A DNA stretch of 64,000 bases from Hermatobates lingyangjiaoensis (GCA_026182355.1 JAPFBL010001617.1:2663501-2727500); one strand, 5' to 3'; numbered from the stretch's first letter, positions 14,901 to 29,937 are shown. A program made the numbers and translations. Notes: a model not told the origin generated them from the letters alone.

Positions 14901-17900
14901 GGATATTTGGATTAGGCTCCGACACATGTGCCAGCGCCATGTATGGTACACTAGATCACAATCGTGATATAATCTAAACCTGATCTAGAAGGTTTAGACA
15001 TAAAAATGTTGTTGGTTCTATGCATCTCTCGGTTTCTTACATTTTCTTTTTCTCAAGAATCCTACTCAATACGACGATTTAAAACAATATAACAAACTGC
15101 TGCAGTTGATTGATCAACAAAGATGATACTACTCTCCAATATTGAAGATCAATTCAAATTTTGGTACTAAATATATATCATAATCACCTCCAACAACGAG
15201 AAGGAAATGTGAAGGTTAAGGGAATTGGGAAAACAGGTTTATAAATATCATGACGATGTAAATAAGCAGCTTCAATTATGATAATCACTTAATAACTCAA
15301 GGACATGAACCGGATGACGTAGAAAACTTGATGGACTTTCTAATCATAACACAGATCCGTTGGTATAAACAAATTCAAAAGACTATAATTAAAGAGCAGC
15401 CCTAACACTGGAGAGACGAACTATTTCAATGAACAGATTTAGTAACTTGTAGGAAAAGACAGACAGACTACAGACTGATGATGAGGATAGAGATAAAAAG
15501 TAGTTAAAAAAATTAAATAAATTTACAGTAAATAGTAATTTAAGATAATAAATTTAAGTATTTATATAAAATAAATGAAGGTTTTTTCTTACATTTAATT
15601 AAAGAAGGGTTTTAATTAAAGGTACATTTCTTAGAACTGACTTCTCATTTCAAGTCATCTTTACATTTTATATATTAGAGAAACCAAATCTACCCTTAGA
15701 GGAATTTCTGTCTGTTTTCCGCAAAATTTTGTCGCAAGTAAACTTAGCCATCATAAGTCATAGCGAGCTGAAACTTTCACAGTAGATTTGTGTATGTCTA
15801 ACTTAAAATCTAAGATCTAGATGGATCGGATGAAGCGAAGATATGGACTTTAAGATGTGTTTGGTGAGCTACAGAGATATTATTATTTTAAAAATAAAAA
15901 TACAGAAATATTTTATAATATTATTTAAAAAAGTTCATTTTAATTTCGTTTGCGTTTAAGCTCCCAGCAATAAATTATTGACAAGGTGTTTCCCTGAGTT
16001 CAAAATCTACCATCTCTTCAGAATAATTGGCTTTGTGAACGAGCAATTCTCACCTCTACAAATGAACAGGCAGAAAACTTCAACATCAAGTTCTTACGTT
16101 ATATCAAGCCGAAGAAAGAACTTACAAGTCAGTAAATAGAGTGATTAGTAATGAGGAAGGAGTTCATTATCCAACTGAATTTCTTGACTCCGTAACTGCT
16201 CCTGGCTACCTGCTCATGAGTTAAATTAAAACTTAAAGTAGTGGCACCAATCATGCTGTTACGAAACTTGAGTGCCCCAAAAATGTGCAACAGGACACGA
16301 CTCCGAATTCGTGCTTTGCACAGATACGTCCTAGAGGCTGATATCACGATTAGGTGTGGTACTGGGGAGTCAGTGACGGTAAATAAGTCGCAAGGCTAAA
16401 CTCTGTCTACGGAAATAATTGAAGTGAGTGAAACCAAGTTTTTCTCACATGATTAACTTTATGCTGCTTGCTTAAAAGTGAGAGGTTCCAACTCTCTGTT
16501 CTTCCATGCACCTGAAGGACAGAAAGCTAATGTGGTATATACAGAGGCACTTACTTAACATTTAACACTGCGCTAATAAATACATTTTTCCTATTCTATA
16601 ATTTTTCTAATAATATTTCGAAATACCACATATTATCTCCGACGTTTTGTAAAATACCCGTCAAAGAAGAACACGTCTTATATTTAAGCTAAGAAATTTG
16701 AAAACTCAAGTTAGAATAATGGAATACCTAGTGTACTTGTAAGATTTGTTTACATTGACTTAAATTTGTTTAACAAAATCTAGTGAATGGTAATTCACTT
16801 ATAAGGCTTAATGAAAAATATTTGATGAAATTTCAAACATTTAATATTACATGTACGGACAATAAAATTCATTAATTTATAAAAAGAAGTGCTACAGATA
16901 CTCTACTGTTCTGTAGACATGATGCAAAAATATGATGCAAAGCAGAAATATTTTTTTGACTTTTCTAACAATTGTGAAACTAAAGTGGCCTACACTAAAC
17001 TTTACTATAAGCAAACATAATATCAAACTCGTTGATGGTAATTTGAGTTTTTGTTTTATTTTAATTAAACTATCATTATTAAGTTCTAAAATAACTCTAA
17101 TAATGTATTCTCATAATAATAGAATCAATTTAATGATTTAATTAGTTTCTTCGTAGCTATAAACAATTTATTTGTTAGAACAACTTTCAAATAGTTGAGT
17201 TAAAACAGTCAGACAAGTTCCTGTTAGACGGATCCAACTGAGGTTTGAGACTCATCGAGTAGCATGGTTATGGGCTATAATATGAACCTATTTCTAGAAT
17301 CCTACAAATAAATTAAAAGTAGAAATCTTTATAAATAAAATAATGATTTTGTCTGTACATTGCTTAGAACTGACTCATTTCAAGTTTTCTTTACGTTTCA
17401 TACATTGGAGAAACCGAATCCACCCTTAGAAAAATTTCTGTCGGTTTGTCGGTTTGTCGGTTTGTCGGTTTGTCGGTTTGTCGGTTTGTCCGCAAAACTT
17501 TGTCACAGGTAAACTCAGCTACCATAAGACATATAAAGCTGAAACTTTTACAGTAGATTTGTGTAGGTCTAACTTAAAATATAGGCTATGAATTGATTGG
17601 AAATTCAACGTAGAAGTGAAGTTATGGACGTTTAACGCAAAAATGTTTGTCACAAGTAAACTCAGCCACCATAAGACATAGCGAGCTGAAACATTGACAC
17701 TGGATTTGTGTGTGCCTAACTTAAAATATGGGCTCTAAATAGATTATTAATTCAGTACAGAAGCGAAGTTATGGGGCTTTTAGCTGTATTTTCCTAACTT
17801 CACAGACAAGTTTGTTTTGAAAATACACAGGTGTGGCAAGTAGGTATTGTTAGTTGATTTTAATTTCAATTGAGCATATGAATATATTGCGTATTTGACA

Positions 17901-20900
17901 TCATTGAAATGGTGTTTCACAGAGTTAAGGATGTACTATCTATTGAGAATAAATGTTTTGTAAACGAGCAATTCTCAACTCTTAATATGAACAGGAGGAA
18001 AAATCAACAAACAAGTTCTTACGCTATATGAAGCCGAGGAAAGAACTTACAAGTCAGTAAAGAGATTGGATTAGTGACGAAGAAGCAGTTCATTATCTAA
18101 TTGAATTTCTTGACTCTGAATTTATTTCTCCTGGACTGCCTGCTCATGAGTAAAAACTTAAAGTAGAGCACCAATCATGCTACAATTTAGTAGCAGTAAC
18201 AAATTTCATGTTACGAAACATGAGTGCCCCAAAACTGTGCAACGGGACACGACTCTGAGTTCGTGCTCTACACAGATATGCCATAGAGGCGGACATAATG
18301 ACTGGATGTGGTATTGGGGAGTCTGTGTGTATACTTCACATACCATTGATTCCGAGCCACTGTCTGTTTACGTTGAAATGATTGCAAAGTCGGGTCAGAG
18401 TCTATTTCGCAATGACGTTAACTAAGTCGCAAAGGGAGACTTCATCTAACGCAGGAATACAAGGTAGCAAAACCAAGTTTTTCTCACATGGTCAAATGTA
18501 ATTTACATGCTCAACGGTCAGAGGTTTCAACTCTTTCTTCTACCATGAACCTGAAGGACAGACAGCTAATGTAGTGTATAAGCTGGAGGCATTTGTTTAA
18601 CACTGTAGTAATAATGGTATTTTCTACTATTCTATAATTTCTAATGACATTTTGAAATACCAAAAATGACGGAACTTCTGATTCCTCCGTGGTATAGCCG
18701 AAAGGCAATAGGCACACGGCAATAAACCAAAACAGGAACTTCTGATTCCGTCAAAGACGGGTACGTTTGTATGTATTATATATAACTGTCAACTTTTTTT
18801 TAATTTAATATTTGCTTAATAAATACACTGGTAATAATGTAAGGTATGGGACCAGAGTAGCACAGTGGCTTGCGTGATTGCCGATGACAGTAGTGCAAAT
18901 GTATTATAAATAAATGTAACAAACAAATATTTTTTTGAATTTAAAATGTGGATAATATAAAAGATGGTAATAAAGTAAAGGGATCTAGCCAGGGTTGCCA
19001 GTAGCTTGCTTGCTCGCCGATGACAGTAGTGCAAATGTATTATAAATAAACACAACAAAAATATTTTTTTTTTAATTTAATATTTGCGTAATATAAACAC
19101 TGGTAATAAAGTAAGGTATGGAACCAGAGTAGCCCAGTGGCTTGCGTGCTAGCTTTTGACTGGGAGCACGTTAATTAGAACTAACTCATTTCAAGTTTTC
19201 TTTACGTTTCATACTTCAGAGTAGCCACATGTACCCTTAGAATAATTTCTGTCTGTCGGTTTGTCCACAAAATATTGCTACCATAAGACATATAAAGCTG
19301 AAACATTGATTGTAGATTTGTGTATGTCTAACTTAAAATCTAATCTTTGTATACAGAGGCTTTTTTTTAGCACTGTACTAATAATGGTATTTTCTACTAT
19401 TCTATAACTTCTAATTGTAGTATTAGTATAATACTATAATTGATATTTTGGAATATCAAGTATAATAGAATTTTTGATTCCGTCAAAGACGGGTACGTTT
19501 GCTAGTCAATGAATAAATTAAAACAAACCGCAAATATGTGCAAGGAAGAAGAAGTTTTAAAACTGGTTATTGGAGAATATAGCCTTGGATATTTTTATGG
19601 AAATGTCAAAAGTAACAAACCTGGCTATTTGTTGAGACCCATAATATCGCAGGTGACAACGCCCACTTAAGAAACCTTGAATAACATTTTATCGGTGTAC
19701 CTTCCAGCAAAATACCTTTTCAAGTTAAGTGAGGAATTTCTCAAAATATTAAAAGTGACACATCCTATAGGAACAGTGACCCCTTTGGATGTAGAAACAT
19801 TGTTTAAAACGTGCCAGTTCAGGAAGCAAGAAATAAGTGTTTTCTAATCGTAATAATGTAGGCAATATGTTAATAAAAAACTCTCCCAGGGAACTGGAGT
19901 CCGGAGGTATTTATAAAATTACGTGCAAAAATTTCCATAAAATTTATATTGGTCAAACTGGTAAATCATTAAAGACACGTGTAAAACAACACCAATACAA
20001 CGTAGGTAGACGGGAAAAAAGTAGCACCTTATTCTTACTTATAAAGAATGAAAATCATCATATTGATTGAACAGGAGCTAAATTTATTACCTATGAAAAA
20101 TTGATATTGTTAAGAAATATTATTAAATCGTCTCTAACTAAATTTAATAGATCAAATATTATAAACATTATTAACGGTCTCTTCAAACTTGATACTTTCG
20201 TTATGAAGGCAATAGCCTCTTCTAAGAGGGTTGACAGCTAGTGGATAGTTTTTTACTCTTTATTACTGTACTCCTTTGTTTTCCCAAACATCCCTTTCTG
20301 GACATTTGTCCTTTTCTGCACTGTCACCCTTTTAAATACCACTCTTCCCTCCCAATCTTCTTAACCCCTCACCAGATATTTCTGCATCTTTTGTTTCAGT
20401 TGGTTTTTTGACTCTGATAAAGACAGCTTGTGGTGGTTGAAAGATCTTAGTCTTTTTTTCCCATTTCATATTGTGGTTTCATCATTGATATCAATGATCA
20501 AACCACAATATGAAATTGGAAAACAAGACTAAGATCTTTCAACCGTAACAAGCAGTCTTCGTCAGAGTCAAAAACACAACTTTTCATATTGTGGTTTGAT
20601 CATTGATTGTTATTTCACGTGTTTATGTGAAATCTTTTTATCATGTTTAATAGTTAATAGTTATGAATGAAAAAGTATTCATGACTTACATAAATAAAAA
20701 TTGCTTACAAATTTAAAAAAGTTTAAATTCAAATACTTTTTCCAAGTCCAAATCACCCATTAATAAATTGCTCTATAGAAATATTATATATTCAACTCCA
20801 TATGAAAATTGCGATGCAGTTTACATTTCATTGCGATGCACTACTTCGAGTAAGTGCGTTATTCTTCTTCGATTTTGAACCCGAATTGTACCCAGTTAGG

Positions 20901-23900
20901 ATCGTCTTTCCGATTTTTAGTTATATATTTTAGAAATATATATAACTACATATATATATATATATATATATAAAAGAATATATACATATTTTTAGGAATA
21001 TATGTACTAAATATATATACATATATTGATTCGCGCTCCGTTCTTCGACGTGGGGAGATCTCTCTCACTTCGTCCTCTCTTCTAGTCTACTCTCCTGATG
21101 ACGAACAACAGTTCGAAATATTGAATTCTGTAAGTGTTCTTTTTGTTCTCTTTTCTGTGTCGTGCTTTGTGTAATTTAAAGTTTTATATATACATATACA
21201 GAGAGAGAATAGAAAATATTTATCCAGAATCCGTTAGTCTTGTATGTTAAATCTTAGATCTTTTATTAGAGGTGAGGTGAGGAGTGATGATGAGATAAGT
21301 AAGAAAACATCATTTGAGTAGTTTTGATAATATTGGTTTCGGTTATCTGACCGACCATTCATATTATACACTCTTTTAGTATACCATATGTTGATGGAGC
21401 AGAATGAACTTTCATGGGAGAAGCTCTACATGTAAAAATACCTGGAATGTTTTAGTCTCCTAGCTTTTGAGCTTGTTTTGCAACGAATCTTAATTGCGAT
21501 AGTTTTATTTTTTTAAGTTTATGGAAATAATGGAATTTGTATGAAATTTATATAACTTTTATTATATTATATAACAGTTTGGGTCAGCATTTTGATTTCG
21601 AGTTTTCAAAGGAAATACATGTTTTTAGGAAATCCCTATAAAATATATTTTGCAAATTGTTCTGTTTGTGTGTGAGCAGTATATCTCAAAAAACAAAACA
21701 GTTTTAATCACCAAAGCGTATATTTCATCCTGCTATCCTAGTTTCTATCAGCATAAAATAGCACATTTTTAGGAGATGGTTTATATGGAAAATATTTAAT
21801 GATACAATTTAATTGTATACAATCTCCTTCAGAGTCAAACATTTAAAAAAACTGTTCTTTAATGCTGGAAACAAACTTTTAAAGGATTCATGTTTGTGTT
21901 GATACAGATATTAAACAAAAGGTAGTAACATATAGGTAGCAAATATTAAATTTTATCTAAATTGATTACACAGAGAGAGAAATGAAAGAAATAACATTTG
22001 TGTAGTAAACAATAAATTAGCAAAAGCATTCTTAATATCCTCTAACTAGCGCTACCGGTGAGCAATCAAAGAATCTTGAGAGTTTTACGGCTAAAACAGA
22101 CCTTCGCATTCTCTGTGTTTGAGCTACCAATAAAAGAATAAATAACATTAATTACTTTTTATATCCTCTCTACAAATATGTATAAGTTATGAATAATAAA
22201 ATTAATATAGACAAACGAGAGCAAAATAATAACATAAAAATAAAGAAAATTTACAAATTTCACTTAGATGACGATGATGTAAGTCAGAAACCAGATTATA
22301 TTTAATCAAATTGTAGTCTTTATAGCCAGAATTATGTGTTATATAATATATATAATGTAAACCTTTATTATTGGTATCTTTCAATTCATGATTCCTCTTA
22401 GCCTTATTAGGTATAGAACCAAATCATACAAGATGTTGACCTACTGAAAACCTATCTAACCATATTGACATTTCACGATAATATTTTGTATATATGTTTC
22501 ATGTTTGACTTCGATCTGGGTTTTATAATATATGGATATTAATAATTTAAAATAAAACTACTTAAAATTACTCTTTTAGAATAATATTACATAATTTTGA
22601 TTATTTTCTGCAGTTATAAAATCAGCATCCAAAAAAGCATGAAACATTAAGAGTAGTTCATTAATACAATATGAAATATGTTTATAATTTGATTCGGTGT
22701 TACGTAATTTTAGGTTGTCTGGAGTAATTTCCCCAATGTATGTGTTGGTAGGAGAGTATGTACCATTTTCCTTTAGAGCTAACGCTTTGCTCATAGCGTC
22801 AGCAATGGCAGCATTAGGAACAGCATACCAGCCAGGTATGTTTTTACTGTTGTTACTTATTTCTGCTGGTTTTGCCTTGTATCAACTAGTGAACATTTTA
22901 GAAGGGTCAACATTTTCTTTGATATTTTCATCAACTAATTCATTATTATAGAACTAAATAGAACGCACAAAATAATGATTAGATAACTGAGGATTTTCCT
23001 TTTAATCAATCACTGCGAAAGACAACAGGCATTTGTTTCAACTTGACCCATTCTGTCTATAATTGAAATGGGACGCACGCCGCGTTACCGAGTGGAAGTC
23101 CCTTGTAGCAATTTCTTTTTTTTTTTTTTTTTTTTTTTATACCGTTATTAGGGTGCTTTAGGTTTTAACTGATTAATGATGACAAAGAGCATAAGTTTGT
23201 AATGTTTTATATTTTACGAAGAATAGGTTGAATATGTATTTAAGAATAAAAAATCGAAATGTTATATCAGTTTTTCTGTAATTTGAAATCACGAATAATA
23301 CGCTCCTAGAAGAACACCATACAAACAAATTATATTTTTTCACAGTAAAAGACTTAAATTAATACCGTTTTTCAAAAATCTGTAACGGTAAGTGAAAGCA
23401 TACTATGTATTTGCAAAACAGTTCCTTTCGCAAAACTTCAAAGAAAAATTGTTAACTTGGCACACCTGAGTGAGTGCCACATCAGCAAATCTGTAAACAT
23501 CCATTTACCATAATTTATAACAATAATGAAATTCGTTTATTTACCTTCCTAATCTCCAAATATTCGTTTATAAATAAATCAAGATGTTTTCTTGTTTGTT
23601 ATTTGACTTTCCAAGGCCCACAAATTCAGCCTATAGTACTATTCTAGGGGCGGTAATTCTGACTCATTTAGTATTTTGCACCCATTTTACCTGTTGATTC
23701 AACATTGGGACCCTAAATTTTGCCTAACTCTAATTTATTTAGATAAGGGATTTTAATCCAGTACAGACTCGGGACCGACGGTTTAACGTCTTCACCTCCC
23801 GCATGAATAAATCGAGGTTCAGGGTCGGTATTGAACCTTGGATCTACCAATCCAGAGGCGAGCACATTGCCACTGTGTTAACCTGACGCCCTTATAAGTC

Positions 23901-26093
23901 AAGGTGAAATTGTATTTTATCTTAGTCATAATCAAAGGTAAAACTTTGTATTTTATACTGTATTGGATATATATTGGTGGATGCATACTCGTTATTTGTT
24001 CATAACCCACGAGTGTTATTTGTGGTACTGACGAAATGTTCAAGATTTAAAAGAATTAGGTAATACTATCGTGCCTGAATTTATAAAACGTACATCAGAT
24101 TCGTATTCGTGTCTGACAGAAACTGCAGCTGTTTAGAATGGGAATATAACACTTCGCGGATTATTTTCCCATTCTTTCTATTCTGTATTTTTTATACATT
24201 TGGTTTTTCATTATATATTATAGGCCAGTTCATAGTTTTGGTTTGATGGACCTTGCCCACATTGTGGAGTCATTTCATTTTCCCAAATAGAGATGGTTGA
24301 CTCTGGGAAGTGGCAAAAGAACTCCACGTTAAAAGCATCAGTCTCGATCGGTTATTTAAATGGTATTGCTGGAAATTTCAAAAACAAGAGTTTAAATCAA
24401 AACATGTCATTTAACTTCTCAATGAATCAATAGGAAAGAAGATAGGAATTCTATTCATCTTGACCTCTCCTCGATAATGACATGCACTCGAAATTATAGT
24501 GAGAAAGACCTCTGTAACATTTTGTTTTTTGATGTTAAAGTCCTGTCAGTTTTAAATTATAAGAGTAGCGTAGTTGGTTACTAGGATATCGTCGATGAGT
24601 CTAAAACACTGAAGCCAGCCAAGAATCGTGCCATGCTTCATGCTTTTTTGTATGGGTCATTGTCCAGAACGGATACTGAAAAGACATCTAGATTAAGAGC
24701 ACAAGTCTATAGGGCAGTCTCTAAATATAAACTGTGGTGGGCAGTTATCTATGGTGTTGTAATGGAGCATTGCGATAATCATGTTATAACCTTGACAACA
24801 TTATAAAGCTTATTATCATACAAAATTCAAAACACAAACTATTTGAAATTAATATAATCATCAGTAACAATTTAATTCTTAACTTTAATGCAATAATTTT
24901 ATTCTTTTCATCTCAGATATATCTGTCATTGAAATAAGTTTGATATTGTATCATCAAGTTTATCGGTATGACAGAACTCAGCCATCTTAAGTAGATAAAT
25001 ATAGTTTAAGCATATAAAAGGAATAATAAACTAAAATAAATAAAATAATTGAGTGCTGCATCAAACTGTCTCTTAAAACAGAGACAGTTCCATAGAAACT
25101 GGTTCATTTAACTAACTTCGATATTCATGCAGCATTCATATAACGATTTGTGCATGTTTCAAGGTGTGGCTTGGGGCGCAACATCTTTGGACATTGACTT
25201 TTACCTGCTCGACTCGTTGAGGTACAGACCATGGAGACTGTTCATTCAATGCACTGCACTGCTTCCAGTTATTAGCGGGTTTCTACTGTTATCCATGTGT
25301 GAGAGTCCAAAATACCTCTTAATTAACAAAAAACACGATAAATGCCTTTCACTCCTTCAATATATGTATGAATACAACACTGACAAACCAGGAACAGATT
25401 TTGAGGCATGTCTTTATGCTTTTTTCTTTTCTTTTTCTTTCATTTTGTACACAGATACATATAAACCCTACCTCTTTCTTCCAGTGACCTGCGATGAGGT
25501 TTGTGGTTAGTGGGTCACTGAATTTTTTGAAGTTAGATTTACATATATATGCACACAATATAATGACATAATTACCAATTAAATTATCTTGTTTATTGAC
25601 TACTGTTTTCATTGGAGGTGTTTTCAAACACACGTTTGAAGTACATTTTTAACCTAGGAAGAATATAAAATTGTTAACGACATGTAGAGAGCATGTACTT
25701 TTCCGAATTTAACTGGTGTTTTATGAAAACAATGGTGTATATATATATAGTATATATAGTGTATAGTGTATATAGTGTATAGTGTATATAAAAATAGTTG
25801 GATGTGTGGAATAGACTAATCGCTGTCATTGTTTATATTCTGTTGAGAGGTATAATTGTTCACTTCAAGGATTCGGGTTCTGTGGCTTTGATAGAAAATT
25901 GTTATAAAGAGAGAAACTGAGAAGTAGAATAAGACTCTAGACAAGAAAAAGCAAGAGATAGTACCTGACTCAGAGGCTCTAAAGCAGGCATGGGCAACCT
26001 TTTGTCAACTGGGGGCCGCATTATATAATTTCCAAAAGACCACGGGCCGCATGGTAATTTCTGTGGTATTTGAATACATACACCTTATATGTA

Positions 26094-26130
<37 letters not shown>

Positions 26131-26393
26131 TCGACCGTGGAATAGAAACAAAACTAACATTTATCGGGACTCGGTCAGTTATTCAGGTTCAAATTAAACT
26201 CTCATTGCCAACATTTCGGTTTTTATTTAAAACCTCTTTCATAGGCCTACATTGTACGTCCTGATGATGAATGGTGATCATTCAAAACATGTCGACCATA
26301 GGAGATGTACTTTATTGTGTAGACGAAATAACGCGAGTGTTATTTAGAAAAATTTGTTAAGAAACAGGTATCAGCTAAATTTGGTGTCATTTT

Positions 26394-26425
<32 letters not shown>

Positions 26426-26551
26426 AAGATTTCACATAAACACGTGAAATAACAATCAATGATCAAACCACAATAAGAAAATGGGAAAGCAAGATTAAGA
26501 TCTTTCAACCGTAACAAGCGGTCTTCGTCAGAGTCAAAAACCCAACATCAG

Positions 26552-26607
<56 letters not shown>

Positions 26608-26624
26608 CATTATATATATATAAC

Positions 26625-26661
<37 letters not shown>

Positions 26662-29600
26662 CTGTGCTTTATATTGATGAGTCAATGATTATTTAACTTT
26701 TATTGTTCTTATAATGAAAATTATTATTCATCTCATTATTTCATTATGGTAAAGAATTATAACAACACAATCTTAAAATGGTTAGTGCGTCATATAAGAA
26801 AAAAAACTAAAACATTTATTGCTATAGAGCTCTCGCTCTCTCTCTCTCTCTCATGTTGTAATTTCCTTCCAAAATCTCAGTGAGCTTTTACTAATGAACA
26901 AAAAGCAAAAGAATTTGTAATATTTAGATAGAATCATCTCCGAGGGCCGCATAAGAAGACGTGTTGGGCCGCATGTGGCCCGCGGGCCGCATAAGAAGAC
27001 GTGTTGGGCCGCATGTGGCCCGCGGGCCGCAGGTTGCCCATGGCTGCTCTAAAGTATGTCATGCAAAATCAGTGAGACTGAGTGTGTTACACATGAAATA
27101 CATTACCTCTTAAATCGAGGGCATTCAATAACTATTAATGTTTTTTCTATAATTAATAAGAAATTAAATTTTTTTGTATTAACAATAAAAATATTAATTT
27201 GTAATACTGTTATTAATATTGATCATGTATTGAATTTAGTAGGCCTGGGTCAAACCAGACTCTTTAAATTTCTTTCTTTAAGCTTTTTATTTAATTGATA
27301 ATAATTTTGTTTAAGTCGATTTTGATAAAAAAAAATTGTCTATGTAAACAAAACGAACAAATACAGCAGGTTATTATTCCAAACATAGTTTTAGTTTATG
27401 GAGCTGTATTACCTTTTGCAGTAATCAGAATTTTTTTTTTATAACATATTCATTTTAAGTATAAAAGTGTAAAAAAAGCAAAGTTTTTTAAAAAAGTTAA
27501 GTTCCTAAAAGTTTAAGTTCCTTAAAAAAGTCTTTTAAGGAAATTCTAAATTTAGAAGTTTTTTTTTCTATGATTTGCCGTTTAGCATAAAAAAAAATTC
27601 AGAATTTATAAACTTGTCCTCATACCTCCCATTTTTGTCCATCTGATTTAAACAATTAAATGTACAAACCATCATCTTATAATGAGTTACTCTTCTGTAT
27701 AATTTCATTATGATTCAGCAAGCGTGATAATCAGTGTCAGTTCGACAAACATTGGGAAATAACAATTTTTATATTCTAACGCAAAATTAACATTTTTTTA
27801 TTATTAAACAAATTTGAAGTTTTTTGTGTTGAAGCTACCCAAAGTTTAATGATACTTTAACAAAACTACCCAAAATTTTATTACTTTATAACTAGTAGTT
27901 TAGGAGAAAAAAAATTTGTCAAAAAACTCATTTCGGCCAAAAATGTGACTTTCCATGATAAATCTACACTATACCCAAGGGACATCTACACTCTAGGAAC
28001 CAACTTTAGAATTTATGTTCCTTAATGAACTTTAAAATTGTAAATTAAGAAGTATCTGTCACTACTACTGGTAGCAACAGGCAACCCTTTAGGTTGCAGT
28101 GGCTGCCCCACAAGGCAACTCATAGGCCGTTAGGCCCTTTGTGATACCACACAAAAGTTATATTAAAATAAAACCCAATTCATTGTCAATGAGTTTGATA
28201 TTATGTTTACTTATAGCAAAGTTGAGTGTAGACACTCCAGTTAGGACTTATTGATATTGACCTAATTTATCAAGCCCTTAAGGGCGTAGGACGACATATC
28301 ATACGTCAAGTTTTCCAACTTGTGTATGCAAATAGACTAATAGACCAGCTTAAAAGTTAGAAAAAATTATCCAACTATATAATGCAAATTGTAGCTTGTG
28401 ATTCATAGAACCATACGACACACGAAATCACGTTCCTCTTCACATTTTTGCAAGATTTTCAGAATATGTTAGCTAAGAGTGCTTAATACACCATCCATAT
28501 TTAGACAAAGAAAGAAGTTTTTGTTTGATTCCATGTATACGTAGTCTGAGGTTCTAAGTATGCACGGCTATTCACCATCTAGACAACCTGTAACTCTTCA
28601 ATTCTTACCAATGCTGTCAGACTCCTTATATAACAACAGCGACATTTTATAAATTCGTGTGCTTTCATTAACCAAAATCCTACCCAAAGAGAAGAATTAA
28701 CACGATACTGTGTGGGAAGAGAAATATTTCAATCTAGTAGCTGCAAACATCTTAGAGGAACAAGAAGATTCTAGGTACTTAGTTTTGATGGCCTGAAAAT
28801 AAGAAAACTGTGTCCATGTACTTAGTCCCTCAGGAAAGCCATTAGTACACCTAGATGGAAGAGAGGCTGCTACTCGCATATTTCTGTCCATTTTATGTCT
28901 ATTTAATCCAATAGTAATGTATAAATAAAATAATTTCTAGTTAGCAGGAAACTAGTGCATTAAAATGTTACTAGGAAACATTTTAATGCATCCAAAGGTT
29001 GTGAACACGCTCAGGTCATATACCTTGTTAGGTTGACAATAGTTTTTGGGAATTACTACCCCATGGGGAGTCTACTTTATTGCCAGTTAGATATATTAGA
29101 AAAAGAACAGTAGTTCTTTTTCCTGAACTACTGATTCTAGATTGTTGATGTTTTGACATTATTATGAAATATTATTAGCATTAACTGATATTAGCATTTT
29201 TCGATAAAACAAAAAAATCAACTTTTAGTAAAAATGTAAACATTTTGAGTTATCATTGATTCAGAGAACTTGTGAACACGATCCTGGTATACCATTTGAT
29301 GATAATAAAATTAAACAGAAAAATAACTTCCTATGGGAGGATGAGTTGTATAGATATTGAGTGAAAAATATTAGAGGCCATTTTCTAAAATTAGAAAATA
29401 ATTTTTTCTTTAATAATCTACTAAAACTAGTAGATTGAAATTTAGATTATAGAATCTACATAAAATTAGTTTGTTATGAAAAAAAAGTGTAATAATTTCA
29501 GACTGTTAAAAGAAGCAATATGGCTCGAAAAATGCGGTACTTCACTTTTACCTGTCCTACATGTTGCCTAAGTTTATATTAACTGAGATCATTATTAACA

Positions 29601-29886
29601 ACAAGCGAAATCGTCTTATTAAATTTAAAATATTTTTAAAAATTTTGACATTCTTCCAAGGAGTTAATTTTATGCAAAAAAGTAGGGTAGTATTTGAAGT
29701 TTAGGGTGAATATGATGGGGCTACCAACTCCTGCTTCTTAAGGTACTGCTCTTTCTATGGTTAGTATTCTTTGGTTAATGGCGTTAAATCCATCAGTTCT
29801 TTAGTGTACTTTTTTGGTTAAATAATTGTTGAATAATTGCAAATATCTATGATATATATATAGCTATAAGTTTGTAATGAAGTATG

Positions 29887-29937
<51 letters not shown>

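Larger units (their letters stand above)
20241..20645. repeat. Penelope-like 3' end with inverted terminal duplicate
   Basis: After a pyrimidine-rich 3' untranslated stretch come a forward end (20400-20490) and its inverted copy (20495-20595), then part of another forward end (20585-20645) with GTTTGATCATTGATTGTTAT and TCACGTGTTTATGTGAAAT. The position directly behind the GIY-YIG frame shows that this end sequence belongs to the Penelope-like family. Confidence 0.7.
25985..27046. mobile_element. Non-autonomous hAT transposon (1062 bp) with 8-bp TSD
   Basis: The ends are inverted repeats: CAGGCATGGGCAACCT at the left and, read inward from the right, CAGCCATGGGCAACCT. G+C-rich GGGCCGC blocks typical of this hAT end type lie just inside. 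The flanks are identical 8-bp copies CTCTAAAG (25977-25984 and 27047-27054), the hAT target-site duplication length. There is no transposase frame. The interior holds TA microsatellites and Penelope-like ends. A 40-bp block beginning GGGCCGCATAAGAAGACG is tandemly duplicated near the right end (about 26944-27028). Confidence 0.88.

Noticed and set aside
16129..16347. 72-codon minus-strand frame in family C
   Set aside because: The frame is not preserved in the other copies of the repeat, so it is unlikely to be coding.
22697..22951. A longer coding frame continuing past transporter exon 4
   Set aside because: The part after 22835 follows a good GTATG donor and has no family similarity. Exon 5 continues the protein in phase.
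23812..23895. A functional tRNA gene
   Set aside because: A and B boxes are present but no cloverleaf with a proper acceptor stem and anticodon arm can be formed. A SINE with a second copy at 42.8 kb explains it better.
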